From Lophium mytilinum (Eukaryota > Ascomycota > Dothideomycetes > Mytilinidiales > Mytilinidiaceae): a stretch of DNA of 64,000 nucleotides. Where the stretch lies: contig MU004190.1 in the NCBI GenBank assembly GCA_010093605.1, positions 1 through 64,000 of the forward strand, read 5' to 3'. Below are positions 1-10,970 of the stretch, piece after piece (position 1 is the stretch's first letter; the number at the start of each line of letters is the position of its first letter). Both the position numbers and the translations under genes were made by a program. A model generated the notes under the pieces. That model was given only the letters and a program-made list of their open reading frames with translations. It did not search any database and was not told the DNA's origin.

Positions 1-94
1 TAACCCTAACCCTAACCCTAACCCTAACCCTAACCCTAACCCTAACCCTAACCCTAACCCTAACCCTAACCCTAACCCTAACCCTAACCCTAAC
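1..94. repeat. Telomere repeat tract (TAACCC)15
   Basis: Fifteen uninterrupted TAACCC units followed by TAAC run from the first base. The C-rich strand reads 5'->3' into the window, as expected at the left end of a chromosome. The unit is the TTAGGG telomere used by most filamentous ascomycetes. No sequence variants are seen within the tract, so this is a true end and not an old interstitial tract. Confidence 0.98.
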
Positions 95-1062
95 TTTTTC
101 CTCTGCACTTGCTGGTTACGGGTTTCCCTTTCCGGGCACTCCCTACCTTCACGGGCTTTAGTGCAGCTTATCTATACGGGTTAGATTTGTATCTCTTAGG
201 GCTAGATACGAGTAGTAGCAGGAGCGGGCTAGAAGATAGAGCAGGTTAAGAGTAGATTGAGAACGGGAAAAGGTAGCAGGTGCGGGCTCGGGTTGAGAGT
301 GATACTGGGAGCGGAAGGCAGCAGAAACGAGAGCAGTACCGGTAAAGCAACGGGGAAAGGAGCAATATCGAGAGAGCAGCGAAGTCGAGAGCAGCAAAAG
401 CGGCATTGGGATTGAGAACACGACCGAGCGCGCGGTAGTAGGGGCGGCAGAGCAGCAGGAACGGGAACACGCTCGAAAGAGCAGCGGTAGAGCGCGAGGT
501 AGTCGAGGCTACCATCGACAGCGGAATTAAGAGGGCAGCGCGGACATGTTCCCGACCGTTATCTTTAGGGTTAGAGCTCTACACTGAAGGGCCCTGATTT
601 CGGCGCTGAGCAGACTGCGGTCTCCATAACCGCTTATGATCTCGTTTTGGTCGAACTTTCATGGGTTGAAGTGCTGAGAAGAAGGATCTAACCTCGACGC
701 TTGGATTTCGCGTTCACCCCATATACACCACGTCGAGACCGCACAACGCGAGGAAGCTGCTCTAGAAAGGGAATGAAGCATTCGATTCACAGAATCTCAG
801 CAAGGCTCATCGTGTGTGACGGGTCCATCCGAGCGTGATGTCCAACGGGTAGTGGAATGACTAGGACCCTCCGGACGAGCAACCCAAGAGTCGCGATGTC
901 CCAGGTAATCGTCCAACTTATCACTCCATCAGTTAGATATGTGACGTGTTGGCAGGTTCGGGGTTTCCACGCCAGCAACTTCACAGCATCCGAGCCACGC
1001 AAACTTTGAATTAGAAAACAATTCATTTAAGCTAATCTACAATATACAGCGGGCAGGCTGTA
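95..1062. other. Subtelomeric spacer without a supportable gene
   Basis: About 1 kb with no convincing gene. From about 180 to 520 the plus strand is purine-rich with many AGCAG/GAGAGC-like words, which makes meaningless open frames on the minus strand. Scattered telomere-like words (GGGTTAG near 178, AGGGTTAG near 567) may be degraded telomeric repeats. The remainder to 1062 shows nothing recognisable. Confidence 0.7.
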
Positions 1063-1359
1063 CAAATCGCTAAGAGCGAGCAAGACGCCTATGGGAGCGT
1101 GCAAATCGCTGAGGGCGATCAAATCGTCAAAAGACGAGCAAAACGCCTACGGAAGCGTGCAAGTCGCTGAAAGCGATCAAATCGTCAAAAGACGAGCAAA
1201 ACGCCTACGGGAGCGTGCAAGTCGCTGAAAGCGATCAAATCGTCAAAAGACGAGCAAGACGCCTATGGGAGCGTGCAAGTCGCTGAAAGCGAGCGAATCG
1301 TCAGAAGACGAGCAAGACGCTGATGGGAGCGTGCAAATCGTCAAAAGACGAGCAAACGC
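1063..1359. repeat. Modular 58-bp tandem array with mini-hairpins
   Basis: Four 58-bp units start at 1078, 1136, 1194 and 1252. A fifth, of 40 bp, starts at 1310, and partial copies flank both ends. Each unit has three sub-blocks of about 18-21 bp, each opening with a CAA..CG word. Two sub-blocks hold perfect small inverted repeats, CGCTGAAAGCG and CGTCAAAAGACG. The fifth unit is shorter by exactly one 18-bp sub-block, so sub-blocks behave as modules. Unit length is not a multiple of three, so a protein repeat is unlikely. The array sits directly beyond the 3' end of the broken gene at 1364-3130. Confidence 0.9.
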
Positions 1360-1363
1360 GCGC

Positions 1364-3130
1364 TCAGAAGAACGCGGACTCACCTGACAGCGTGCGCGAC
1401 GACCCCGTGCCAGGCGTGCGTCGCGGGACGAGGTCGGTCTGCATTAGGACCTCGAGCTGGAAGTTCGCCGAGGCGACGTTCTCCAGCAGCTTCGCGTGGT
1501 ACAGCCGCAGGCTGTCCTCCATGCCCTTCTGGGCGCGGTCGCGGGCCTGAACCGCGGCCGCCTTGCGCTGCGTGAGGTACGCCTCGAAGCGCACCGCCTC
1601 CGTGGCGAGATTCGCCAGATACGGGGTGAACTTGAGGGTCCACTCATGCAGCTCGGCCCATTTCTGTTCGGACACGTCCCGAATCGAGCTGTTGTTCACC
1701 CCCGGCGGGTGGTGGCAGAAGCCGCCGCCCTGCGCGATGTGCGCATTACACAAGCGCGTGAACAGAATTTCGCCGAAGCTCGACTATTCCGGTGCCGAGA
1801 TTAGGTAGACGACGAAGTCCTTCATGCGGTAGGTGTCCTTACCATACTTTGCCATGCACGCCGCCTCTACCATCATCATAAGGTAGTTGGACCCCACGTG
1901 CTTGTCGTGGTTGGCCTGCCGCGCCTCTGCATTCCGGGCGTACCCAATATACTGCAGCGGCGGCCACAGTGGCAGGTCCTTTTGGTCTTCGGGGACCGCC
2001 TTGAGGCGCGCCTCAAGGTTGTCGCACCATTCTGCCTTGACCTGGCGGCGCTGCTTATTTCCTTCCAGGGTATCGCAGCTCAAGTATCGCCGCCAGCCCT
2101 CCGCAAGCTCCTGCTCACTGTGCGGGTTGTTGGGCATGGCGCGATCCATCCTCCGCGCGATATTCAGTCCTTCCTGCCCAGCTTTCGTGTACTGGCGGAT
2201 CCAGTGAACAATCCCCTCGAAATCGCGCGCCGTGGGACCGTGGCCGGTGCGCTCGTTGACCAGGACCCGCATGTACAGGGACGGGTGTTTCCCACGGCGA
2301 CTCTCGAGGAGGTCCACAACCTGGACGACTTCCTGGTCCTTGGTGTAATACTTGTGCGCGATGCTCCCGCCGACGAGCTCGCGAAGGACCGTTGGGTGCA
2401 CCGATGCAATGATCCGCATGGTGGCCTTCACCCAAAGCTCTTTCTTGACAAGCTGCATGAACGGATTCCGCGCCTGGTCAGCCTTCTCGTCCTCGAAAAT
2501 CGCGAGGATCAGCGCGTGCAGACTCGTCTCGAACGCGCGAGTGTACTTGTTCGGCGTCCGTCCGGCAAAGATAGTCGCAGGGTCGAACCCCTCCTGCGCC
2601 CATGCCGGCGCCACCATAGCAGATGGCTCCTCAGCTTCCAACTCTTCCTCAGACTCCGCTTCCGGCGGCTCTAAGAAGAGCTGTTTGAAATCGGCCTTGT
2701 TGGAATGGAGACGGCTCTTGATCTCCGTGAGCTGCTCTTGCAGAAAGGCCGCCTCCTCCTCTGCAATCTCCTCCTCTTCTGCTTCCGAGTTTGGGCTCGC
2801 CGTGCTGGGCACTTCGGGCTCTGGAGACGAACCCGAAAACGACGACGACCCTCCTACCTGCTCAGCGCTACCCGAGCCACGGGGACGCCCAGGGCCACGA
2901 GGACGCCCAGGGCCCCTCCCTCGTCCACTCCTGCTCCCACTCCCACTCCCTCTCCCGCTCCCTCTCCCGCTCCCGCGAGGACGCCCGCGAGGTCTGCCCG
3001 TCCCTCGCGCCCCTCGCCCCCCGCGCCCAAGTTCCTCACCTCCCCCGCGATCGCTTTCGCCGCGACTTGACTGACTCCGCGGCCAGCCATGGCGACAATG
3101 TTGTGTGTTGAGGTGAGGTGGAGTCGTCAA
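1364..3130 (-). pseudogene. Broken subtelomeric gene of unknown family
   Basis: A long minus-strand coding stretch of about 590 codons overall. The N-terminal third is dominated by Arg, Gly and Ser (many RGRG/SGSG words) followed by an acidic Glu-rich segment near residues 115-170. The rest is an ordinary mixed helical-looking sequence that I cannot assign to a family. It appears broken about once and is therefore called a pseudogene. The very G+C-rich repetitive 5' part also creates long false frames on the opposite strand. Its place between the 58-bp array and the telomere suggests a subtelomeric element, but no reverse transcriptase, integrase, transposase or helicase motif is visible. Confidence 0.5.
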
Positions 3131-3442
3131 CCTCGCACTCGCTTAGACGTCGGCTGCTCTGCCAAGACTGGTCGGCAAGTCGGCCCGCAACGCCGAGCAT
3201 CCCCAAATGGCCTGCTCAAGCGACGACACGCATCCATACACTACAGCATGTCTTTACGTCCGGTGAACGAGCGCTAAAATCAAGCCACAAACCTACCGTA
3301 TAAGGTAGCGATTCCGGACGCCCTTAGGGAGGATTAACAGCTGCCTAGCCAATGATTCTTCAAGCCAGCTCACTATTAGCCCAGAAGAGGAGGTTTACAG
3401 GGGTCGACTCAGTTTCCGCGCTAGTTCATCGGACGTGAAGAG

Positions 3443-4231
3443 ATGCTGTACTACACCAAAGACTCTGCCATGACTTCGCAGAGCAAGAAGCGCAAGCGCG
3501 CTGGCGGGCTCGCCGAAGACGTCAGCCAAGCCAGCAATACCTTCGGCCAGTACCGGGAGAATGCGCCGCTCCTAAAGAACTACGGGCTGCACACGCAATT
3601 GGCGGACATCGAGCGTCTCGAGAGGGAGGCCGAGAGGCTCGACAAGGTAATGGGTGAGTATGCAGGAATGCTTACCTCCCAGGAGTCGGTCCGGTCGCGT
3701 CTGGAAGGCCACTCCGACGCGATCAGGAAGATCGCCGGCGACGAGCTGCAAAGGCAGCACGACAAGGCCTTCGCAGACCTGCGGACGGAGAAGGACACAG
3801 ACATCGAGGCTCTGAAAGGGGAGCTCGCAGCAGTCAAAGGTACATTAATCTCGCTCAGTTCAACATGTACACTCTCTTCCATTTTTAGGCCGAGGACGCC
3901 TCTACGACCTCCTGCCGCTTCTACGACCTCGTGCCGCTATTCTGAGCGCCCCGACGAGCCGTATAGGTTCCGGATTAATACGTTTCGCGCGCGCTTGCCA
4001 CTGTTTGGAGCGCCTCGAAAGGTCGCCGACTCCCTCGCCAAAGACGCGTTTACGACTCGCGCCGCCGCTTGCATCGATTGGCCTTCGTGTTGCTTTTGTA
4101 CTCTCGAAGTCCTTGCTTGTTCAAGTAGGCGTCCTGTCTTGCCGAAACTGGGCGTAGATAGCTTCTGTGAGAAGTTTCTTATCAGCTTCGGCCAGCTGGT
4201 CCATCTCCTTCTCTTCATTTCCTACCAGTAA
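3443..4231 (+). CDS. Coiled-coil ORF of unknown function
   Basis: Open frame of 262 codons from the first ATG; a second ATG lies at 3470. Residues of about 10-20 include a KKRKR nuclear-signal-like cluster, and roughly residues 45-135 are rich in Glu, Leu, Arg and Lys in a heptad-like pattern, which suggests a coiled coil. After about 3840 the sequence becomes low in complexity. A plausible intron (GTACAT at 3840 to TTTTAG at 3889) would change the C-terminus and end at a stop near 4157. I do not recognise the family. It may belong with the neighbouring broken gene as part of one subtelomeric unit, but that is inference. Confidence 0.35.
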   Translation: MLYYTKDSAMTSQSKKRKRAGGLAEDVSQASNTFGQYRENAPLLKNYGLHTQLADIERLEREAERLDKVMGEYAGMLTSQESVRSRLEGHSDAIRKIAGDELQRQHDKAFADLRTEKDTDIEALKGELAAVKGTLISLSSTCTLSSIFRPRTPLRPPAASTTSCRYSERPDEPYRFRINTFRARLPLFGAPRKVADSLAKDAFTTRAAACIDWPSCCFCTLEVLACSSRRPVLPKLGVDSFCEKFLISFGQLVHLLLFISYQ

Positions 4232-4345
4232 CTTGATCGGTAACTTCTCAAAGACGTCCCTTTCAAGTCTCCTGGCTGCAGACCTTGTCAGGAGCTGTGC
4301 GGTATTCGACACCGCTCCGGGTAGTGGTTCGGAACTCGTCGCCAC
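4121..4345 (-). other. Coding-like fragment, unknown
   Basis: A minus-strand open stretch whose last 60 residues have a normal, charged composition, for example ERDVFEKLPIKLLVGNEEKE. It overlaps the tail of the plus-strand coiled-coil ORF at 3443-4231, so at most one of the two is real here. It could be the 3' exon of a lost gene. No family is recognised. Confidence 0.2.
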
Positions 4346-5167
4346 TCTGAGTGTGGTCGCGGTACTCGCCGCTGCTCCGGGTAGGGGCGCGGTCGTCTTT
4401 GGTCGCTCCGTGTTGCTGTTATGGTCATCTGGGTTAGCTAGGTCAGGTTATGAAAGATGAGGATCTTACGCTCTTTCCGGATCAACACCCTCCCTCCTTG
4501 CGCGAGATGAGCTCGTGCGCGCGCCCGCCAACGAGCTACTTCTTTGAGCCAGCCTCGGGCTGCTCTCTGCAAGAGCATCCTGCCCAGTCCAGGCTGCGCC
4601 ACGCCGCAAGTCCGAGAACGTGGACGCTGGCGAAGCTTGAGGAGGAAGCGCGAGGAGGTGTCGTGCAACTCTGATGAGTCAAAAATGGAGCTTTAACTAT
4701 TGCGCCAGTTGCTTCTAACACAGAAGACGGAGAGCGAGACGAAGGATGCCGAGGAGAAAATAAGAGGGAGAGGGAGGCGAAAAATGCCGAATGATACGAG
4801 AAGAGGAACTCATGCTCAAAATTGGATTCGGGATGCTGAGTCTGCAAAAGTGATGTCTTAGCTAAGACATAGAATGGCTCTCTAGCTTCTAAGATTGAGA
4901 AAGATAGAGACGTGAATCCAAAGATGGAGACTAAGACGGAGAATGTGGACGAGCCGACTGACGCGGTGTTCTAGAGGCCAAACTTCGAAGAAACCCAAGC
5001 TCAACCCGTAATGAAGTGGTAGTAGAACAATGTATATAGATGTTCGCATGCGTGCCTTACTGCCATATGGTCGGAACCGTAGCCTCACTCTGAGCCTATG
5101 TTAGGGTCACTCGTAATACTAGACAAGGAACAACGAGTGGTCATCGTCCTGGAAAGGCGGGATTTAC

Positions 5168-5396
5168 CTGAGAACGGATATGTCGGGGTACGTTTTAGGT
5201 ATCACCGGCGCGAATGAAATGGAATGAGCGATCGCCGTGATGTAGGAATACTCGGTGATTGTCTGCTTTAGGGACTGCGTCAAGTTCCGGATATTCTGCT
5301 CGGCCTCGATGTCTCCGTGCTCCCTCTTCAACTTCCCTTCCTTCATCTGCTCTTTCTGGGCCTTTATCGTCTCTTTGTCACGCGTTGTCTTATAAC
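5168..5396 (-). other. Orphan exon-like segment
   Basis: On the minus strand a good acceptor (CTTACAG before 5396) and a donor (CAG|GTAAAT after 5168) bracket a 229-nt open stretch coding a highly charged helical peptide with words such as KREHGDIEAEQNIRNLTQ. No partner exons were found upstream or downstream. It may be a remnant exon of a decayed gene. Function unknown. Confidence 0.3.
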
Positions 5397-5789
5397 CTGT
5401 AAGCCTCTATGCTACTAGATATCGGCGTCGCATAATGCCGGCCCATATGGCGCCGGAATGGAAGTCAAATGACAGACCGTGCTTGTTACTTGGAAGACCG
5501 TTGAAGCTATGACCAAGCCTGTCACAAGGGCTCGCAGGACGAATTCAGGTAGTCATAACGCCTCTCCCACGAACGTAATGAAGAATTGAAAGCTCCGCCA
5601 GCCTACTTGACGCATCTCCAACCGTGCCGGAGAAGTTGGAACGCCTAGCTACATTCATCCGGGACAGATGCCATCGAGTGAAAGGGGAAGGCAGCCCGTT
5701 GAGTCACCTCAACCTTGTAGTAGTGGTAAAACGTAGCTCCAGATCTGTCGTGCTCCTCGAGGTGCTGAATCTTCCGCTATGCTGTAACC
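5397..5789. other. Spacer downstream of the HET gene
   Basis: No convincing gene is visible in these 393 bases, which separate the orphan exon from the 3' end of the HET gene. Confidence 0.5.
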
Positions 5790-7598
5790 TCAGACAAGCG
5801 ACAGCCAGTAGAAATTCCTGTTCACCTTCAAGTACTCTCCATGCATCAACCCATGGACATACGCTTCTCCCTTCAGGTAGTAAGTGTTAGGTAGCTCAGG
5901 ATGCTGTCGAAATACGAAAGGTACTTTAGCACCCTTCACAATACACACGGCATCGCCGACAGTCATGGAACGAGGTCCAAAGCCAACACGGCCTCCTTTC
6001 GTCGTGAATAGTTTCCTTCCGAGGGCCACCCTCCGTACCCTTTTCAAGTACATTTGAATGGCCAATGAAGGCTCGCCTATCTCCGGCAACCATGCTTGGA
6101 ACTCTTGAAAAGCTGTTCGATATCTGTCGGCCTCAGTTTTCCAACGCCGGCTGGCAAGTCGGTCGTGTATCAAAGAAAAGCCAGCGAGCCAATGGAGCTT
6201 GCTGTTCTGATTACCAATTATGTTACCAATAAAGATACGCCAGAGATCATCGACTTTGACGAAGTTCTCAGCAACGGCAGCGTAACTTTGCAACTGCACG
6301 AGGTTGCGCTGCTGCACTGAATCACGCACCCGCTCCCCTGGAATGTCTGCATCCTGTTCGTCCGTCCACTCTATATCACTGATTGTTTTTAAGGTATCCG
6401 CAATGATGCCCATTGTTCGCAGTCTCGTCGAGTCCCTTTGATATCCCTTCCAGTCAAATTTGGTTGTAGTCTGGACGTTAAAACCGGCGTGATACCCTTC
6501 ATGATCTGCCAGCACATTGGCTGTGGATCTGTAATGTAGATCCGGACACCAGCTTGGTAGCTTGGGATTGCGTTGGGCGGTGTCAGTCAGGCTCAATAGC
6601 ATCGCAGTGGTATCCTCCGCTAGCAGCATGCTCACAAATGGCGGATACAAATCTTCCACTTTTTCGCCCGGTTCCCATGTGAAGCCTTCCCGAAAGTATG
6701 GATCCATCAGACCGATTGTGCCGTACACCCGATCGCAGGGGTCGAAGCATATTCTTTGTCGGCAAACACGGATGAGATCTGTTCCAAGCGTCGTCGAATG
6801 TGTGTGCCGCACGACATTGATATTTAATATCTCCGTGAAGCCATCGCAAAACTCCAGTTGTCGGTCATGTCCCCGAAAGAGGCTGTAAAGGTCGAGTCGT
6901 TTGATCTCTATGGCGAGCTCCGACAAAACCTTCCAAGGTATTAGTTGTGTGCCGCAAACAAAGATAGCCTCGCGTGCCAAGGTCGCTTCTTGAAGAACCC
7001 ATAGCCGCGGCCACCAAGGACATCCAAATAGATGTCGAATGCCCGTGGTAAACGTTAGAGAAACTATCGAGTCGACTTCCCGGACTGGAGGCTTTAAAGC
7101 CTTAAGAAGAGCGGTGAAACTGCAGAGCTGCTCGACAGTACCTTTTATTTCGGGAATTTCCTTCCCGAGCCAGATCTAGCACCATTCAATTCGCGGTTAA
7201 CGTACCCTCATGGTATTATAAGGTCTTCCACTACTTACCAAGACTTTGTTTGCACTTCTATATATATCCGTCATCATCTGAAGTTGACTCATCTTTTCCA
7301 CTTCATCGCTTTGGTTGATGCACATGGCGTCAATCCAGATTGGGGTGTCGATCTGGTTTTTCAACTGCGAAAGCGCATGTAGCAGGTTTTCCCGTACAGG
7401 TAGATTTTGCGCATCGCATTGGAATGGAAAGGTCTCTGTGCTTGCGCCCCAAGTGTAGCTTAGGGCTGCGTACCCGACGTGACTGGACCGGTTCTTGAGG
7501 TTCACGTGCCTCATACGTGAAATACCGTCGGGCAAGAATTGAAGCAGGCGAATGTATCCTGGCTGGAGGGAATGATACTGGTAGAGAGGGAGCTCCAT
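5790..7598 (-). CDS. HET-domain (heterokaryon incompatibility) protein
   Basis: Two exons, 7598-7239 and 7175-5790, separated by a 63-nt intron (GTAAGT...GCTAG) in phase 0, give 581 residues. The HET domain lies in the N-terminal third: AALSYTWG near residue 44, WIDAMCINQ near 89, then VLIWLG directly across the splice and WWPRLWVLQEA near 185. These are the classic blocks of fungal HET proteins, which take part in non-self recognition and can trigger cell death after fusion of unlike strains. The C-terminal half is the usual variable region and carries no NACHT or repeat domain. The gene looks intact, in contrast to its decayed neighbours. Subtelomeric HET genes are common in ascomycetes. 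Confidence 0.9.
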
Positions 7599-8854
7599 GT
7601 TGCTCTGATAGCACTAGGTGTATTGGTTATAGATATAGCAACAATGCAATTCAATACGTGGTGCTGCCACCCGGATTATCTCATTGTCTATTCCACAGCC
7701 ATTCTTTTCGATCGTCGCTAAACCTGATATATGTCGCTCTCCCTCGGGAATGTCATGCAGGTGGAGAGGCAGGATCGCGGGGTTTAGGCAGTCTGGGGTC
7801 GTACTTAGTACGAAGCGTGCTTAGTGCTACACTACAGAGAGCTTCGAATAGCTCTTTAGTAGCGACATTCCTGGACTTGCTCCCCGACTAGCTCAGATTT
7901 ATAAAATCGCTGGTTGCGCAAAAGTTAGAGAAGACGCCGTGGCGAAGGTAAAGCTTCTTGCAAAGAGATTTGTTTTAGTAGCGGGGCCACAGGTCTGCAG
8001 CGATGTCTCGGAGCGGCGGTCGAGGCACGAGGCTGTACGCGACCACGGCAAGATAGTGGGATCGGCGCAGATTGAAAGTAAATGGACGGCACGATCGCAC
8101 GGCCGTAGGAGGAGATTTCGCCACGTAAATTAGTATGATGAGGCTGAAGTGGGTGTAGCGAAGATAGAGTTCTGAGAGCTGAACTTTTCAGGGCTGTTGC
8201 GCCTCGGTTGCATCCTCCGGGCCAGCCTTGACATAAGCCACTATACTACTTTGGTGCATACAGTATTGTATTAACGGAGATTATAAATACGCCCACCCTT
8301 GCACGCTATTTAAAACTTACGTATTCGAGCGCATTAGGTCATTGATATGGGTGCATCAGCGGCTGATAAGTTAAATCTTGTCGCACTATTACGCAGGTGC
8401 CACAAACTGCCCCGTTCGATTAGCTAGAATATCTTGTTCAATAGAGAGTATTATATATAGAGGTTCAACAGTACTTTCCCTTTGTAATTTTGGTGCTCTT
8501 AGTCCTAGTACTAGGAAGATACTAAGCTGTCAATGACCTTGATCGCATCATGGCCCTTTCGCAACTTTTTGTCATCTAGGTACATGGCTTTTGTCACAGG
8601 AAGGGCGACTACCACGTCCGTCGAAGAATTGAGGTCTAAACTACCAAGTCACAAAGCCTCGCATTCTCGTTTTCATCGAGACTTACAGGGAAAGATGACA
8701 TCACATCGAGGACACAACGGGCTCGGGCGACAGAGCAAGCCATCACATCCAACTCGACCTATCAATCAAACCAAAGCTAACACAATTCAATTTCCCTCCG
8801 ACTTTTCGAGTCGCTCTAAGATACTGAGCTGACGTAACAAAACATTGACTTAGG
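7599..8854. other. Intergenic, partly AT-rich
   Basis: No supportable gene. The first part is the presumed promoter of the HET gene. The interval of about 8240-8520 is visibly AT-rich, which could reflect ageing of repeat DNA or repeat-induced mutation, but no repeat family is recognisable. Confidence 0.5.
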
Positions 8855-9022
8855 ATGGCTAACAGCTTTCGAGGAAACTTCAAGGGGGTTGAAAAGATGG
8901 TTACCAGCCGGATTCATCTCGAAGGCGTGCTAGAACAGGGATTTTCCGAATTGATTAAGAACGAAGACGATCATATCAAGATTCTCGTGACTCCGAACCG
9001 CAAGACTATTAATAAGGAGTAG
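8855..9022 (+). pseudogene. C-terminal relic of a zinc-type alcohol dehydrogenase
   Basis: A 55-codon frame. The segment from about residue 8 reads FKGVEKMVTSRIHLEGVLEQ then GFSELIKNEDDHIKILVTP. This matches the way medium-chain (zinc) dehydrogenases of the 2,3-butanediol/threonine dehydrogenase type end: a last helix followed by a KIL[V]xP strand. Directly before the ATG is a splice-acceptor-like CATTGACTTAG, so this may be the last exon of a gene whose body is gone. No Rossmann fold (GxGxxG) or zinc-ligand region is found upstream, so it is called a fragment. The family assignment rests on pattern memory only. Confidence 0.45.
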
Positions 9023-9577
9023 TATTATCTATCGAGTTCTTTATAGATTTTCCGCTAGCACTGAAAGCCTATATATATATAGTTGGGCTATCTCCGGTTT
9101 ATTTCTATGGTCTAGTGGCGGTCTTTTGTGCCGTAACCTACCTTGTAAGTTGGTAGACACGTATAGATTACTGCAAAAAGTTGCCCGTTCCGACCTTTTG
9201 TCTCCTGGCGGACTTACGAAGGATGCCAGGTATATCTGTAACCGCTTAAAGAAGCACGATGGTTATGATTGTCCGGGATGCCCGCATGTCTATTGTGCCA
9301 TATGCCGGAATATCCACTGTTGACCGACGAATCGTACGTACAAAGAACCGTGAAGCTCTCCCTAGTGCCCTGTATCTCGAATGCGGGGCATGTTGTCAGC
9401 CACCGTATGCTTCCATAATGCTATTAAAAGGAACACGAACCATTGATCGCAAAGTGGTACCCAGCCATTAACCTTGTCTACCTTTTCCATCTCCTTAAAG
9501 CGAACATGTATAACTGATACGTTTCCACGAACTTTCCAGGTGACTTCCAGCCTCTATCCTTTTAATTCTCTCCTAGC
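9023..9577. other. Intergenic, no gene seen
   Basis: A short Cys-rich frame (9126-9323) occurs here but lacks convincing context. A CT-containing stretch before 9578 could be the old promoter of the reductase pseudogene. Confidence 0.5.
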
Positions 9578-10970
9578 ATGGCGCCCAAAGTATTCCTGAC
9601 CGGCGCCAATGGCTTCGTAGCTTCTCACATCTTAGCACAACTAATCGAAGTAAATATCTTATCATCTTTCCTCCTCTCCTCTCACTCCCCCTCCCATTTT
9701 CGCAATCCTAACACAATCAAGCACAACTACGAAGTCGTCGCCAGCGTCCGCTCCCCCGCCAAAGCCGAAGAAGTTCTCGCCCTGCACCCCTCCTACAAAA
9801 CCGCCGCCCTTACCTTCACTTACATCGCCGACATCGCGACCGCCGGCGCCTTTGATCCCGCCTCCACATCCACTAACCCCAGCTTCGACTACGTAATCCA
9901 CACCGCGTCGCCCGTGAGCTTCAGCGTCAAAGATGCACAGAAAGACTTTATCGACCCTGCTGTGCAAGGGTACCTCCCCCAAGTCCGCTTTTCCCCACGT
10001 GACGAATATTAATAGCAGAGGCGCCAGGACAACCGCCATCATCGAATCCGCGCACAAGCTCGGCGGGGGCGACTCTAAAGCGCTTCGTGCTGCTAGGCAG
10101 TGCCGTTGCCGTGCTCAACTCCTTCGAGGACATGAGTAAAGCGAGGACGCCGTATACCGAAGCCGACTGGAATCCCGTAAAGGCCCCACTTCCCTCCACC
10201 CCCCGGCTCTTTTTTTTCCCCATCTTTTTTTGGATATTTACGTAGGTCCTAGGTTACGGCCGAATATGCCATCTCGCACAACGACATGGTCGCCGCCTAA
10301 AGCGCCGCCAAGATCCTCGCCGAGCGCGCCGCGTGGGGTTTTATGGAAACGGCAAAGCCAGCCTTTGACCTCGTCGTTATCAACCCGGATATCATCATGG
10401 GGCCAATGTTGCAGGCTGTTAAAAACGCGAAGGCTGTGAACGAGACGAATACGTTTGCGGTGTATAGCTTCTTCAACGGGACTAACAATGTTATCGAGGA
10501 GGTCGCGTTTCCGGTCTATCATTTTCTAAGCTTACCTTCGCCTCTCCCCTTTTATATTAGAGGACTATATGACGGAACTGTGGGATTGTGAGCTGAGCAC
10601 GAAATTATGTGTAGGTCGACGTCCGCGACGTAGCACGCGCCCACGTCCTCGCGCTTGAGAAACCCGCGGCAGCGAATAAACCATTCTGCTGGTTTCGGGC
10701 CTCATCACGCCGCAACTTGTCGCGAACCTGATCTGGAAGAATTTCCCGGAGCTGAGGGAGAGGGTCGCGAAAGGAACACCGGAGCAGATTTTGCCGAAGG
10801 GGGTGCAGCCGACAGGGTGGGATACAAGGCGGAATCTCGAGGTGTTTGGGCCGGATTGGAGGTATATTGGGTTGGAACAGAGCTTGATTGATACGGTGAA
10901 GTCGATTTCGGAGCTGGAGAAGGGGTGGAAGAAGGGTTGTAGATTTGGAGAGAATGACGTAGTTTTCTGA
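9578..10970 (+). pseudogene. Decayed NAD(P)-dependent reductase (Gre2/dihydroflavonol-reductase type)
   Basis: The start encodes FLTGANGFVASHI, the nucleotide-binding glycine motif of extended SDRs. Spliced segments then continue through FDYVIHTASPV, FVLLGSAVAVLNSFEDMSKA, DLVVINPDIIMGPML and a C-terminal part up to 10970. Clear introns lie at 9650-9721 and about 10180-10250, with two more inferred near 9980-10018 and 10510-10615. The gene is broken in three places. One frameshift lies near 10070 and one near 10690. A TAA near 10299 stands exactly where the catalytic Tyr of YxxxK belongs, in NDMVAA-stop-SAAKILAERAAW. The rest of the frame is well preserved, which suggests recent decay. The family reduces ketones or aldehydes such as methylglyoxal. 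Confidence 0.85.

Noticed and set aside
1898-3111. Several long plus-strand frames opposite the unknown subtelomeric gene
   Set aside because: They mirror the G+C-rich Arg/Gly repeats of the minus strand, giving Pro/Leu/Ser runs with no protein-like order.
8240-8520. Possible RIP-mutated transposon
   Set aside because: AT-rich, but no terminal repeats, transposase-like residues or second copy can be seen, so no element is claimed.
9126-9323. Short Cys-rich frame that looks like a zinc-binding domain
   Set aside because: Only 65 codons, no consistent Cys/His spacing of a known domain, no neighbouring exon and AT-rich surroundings.
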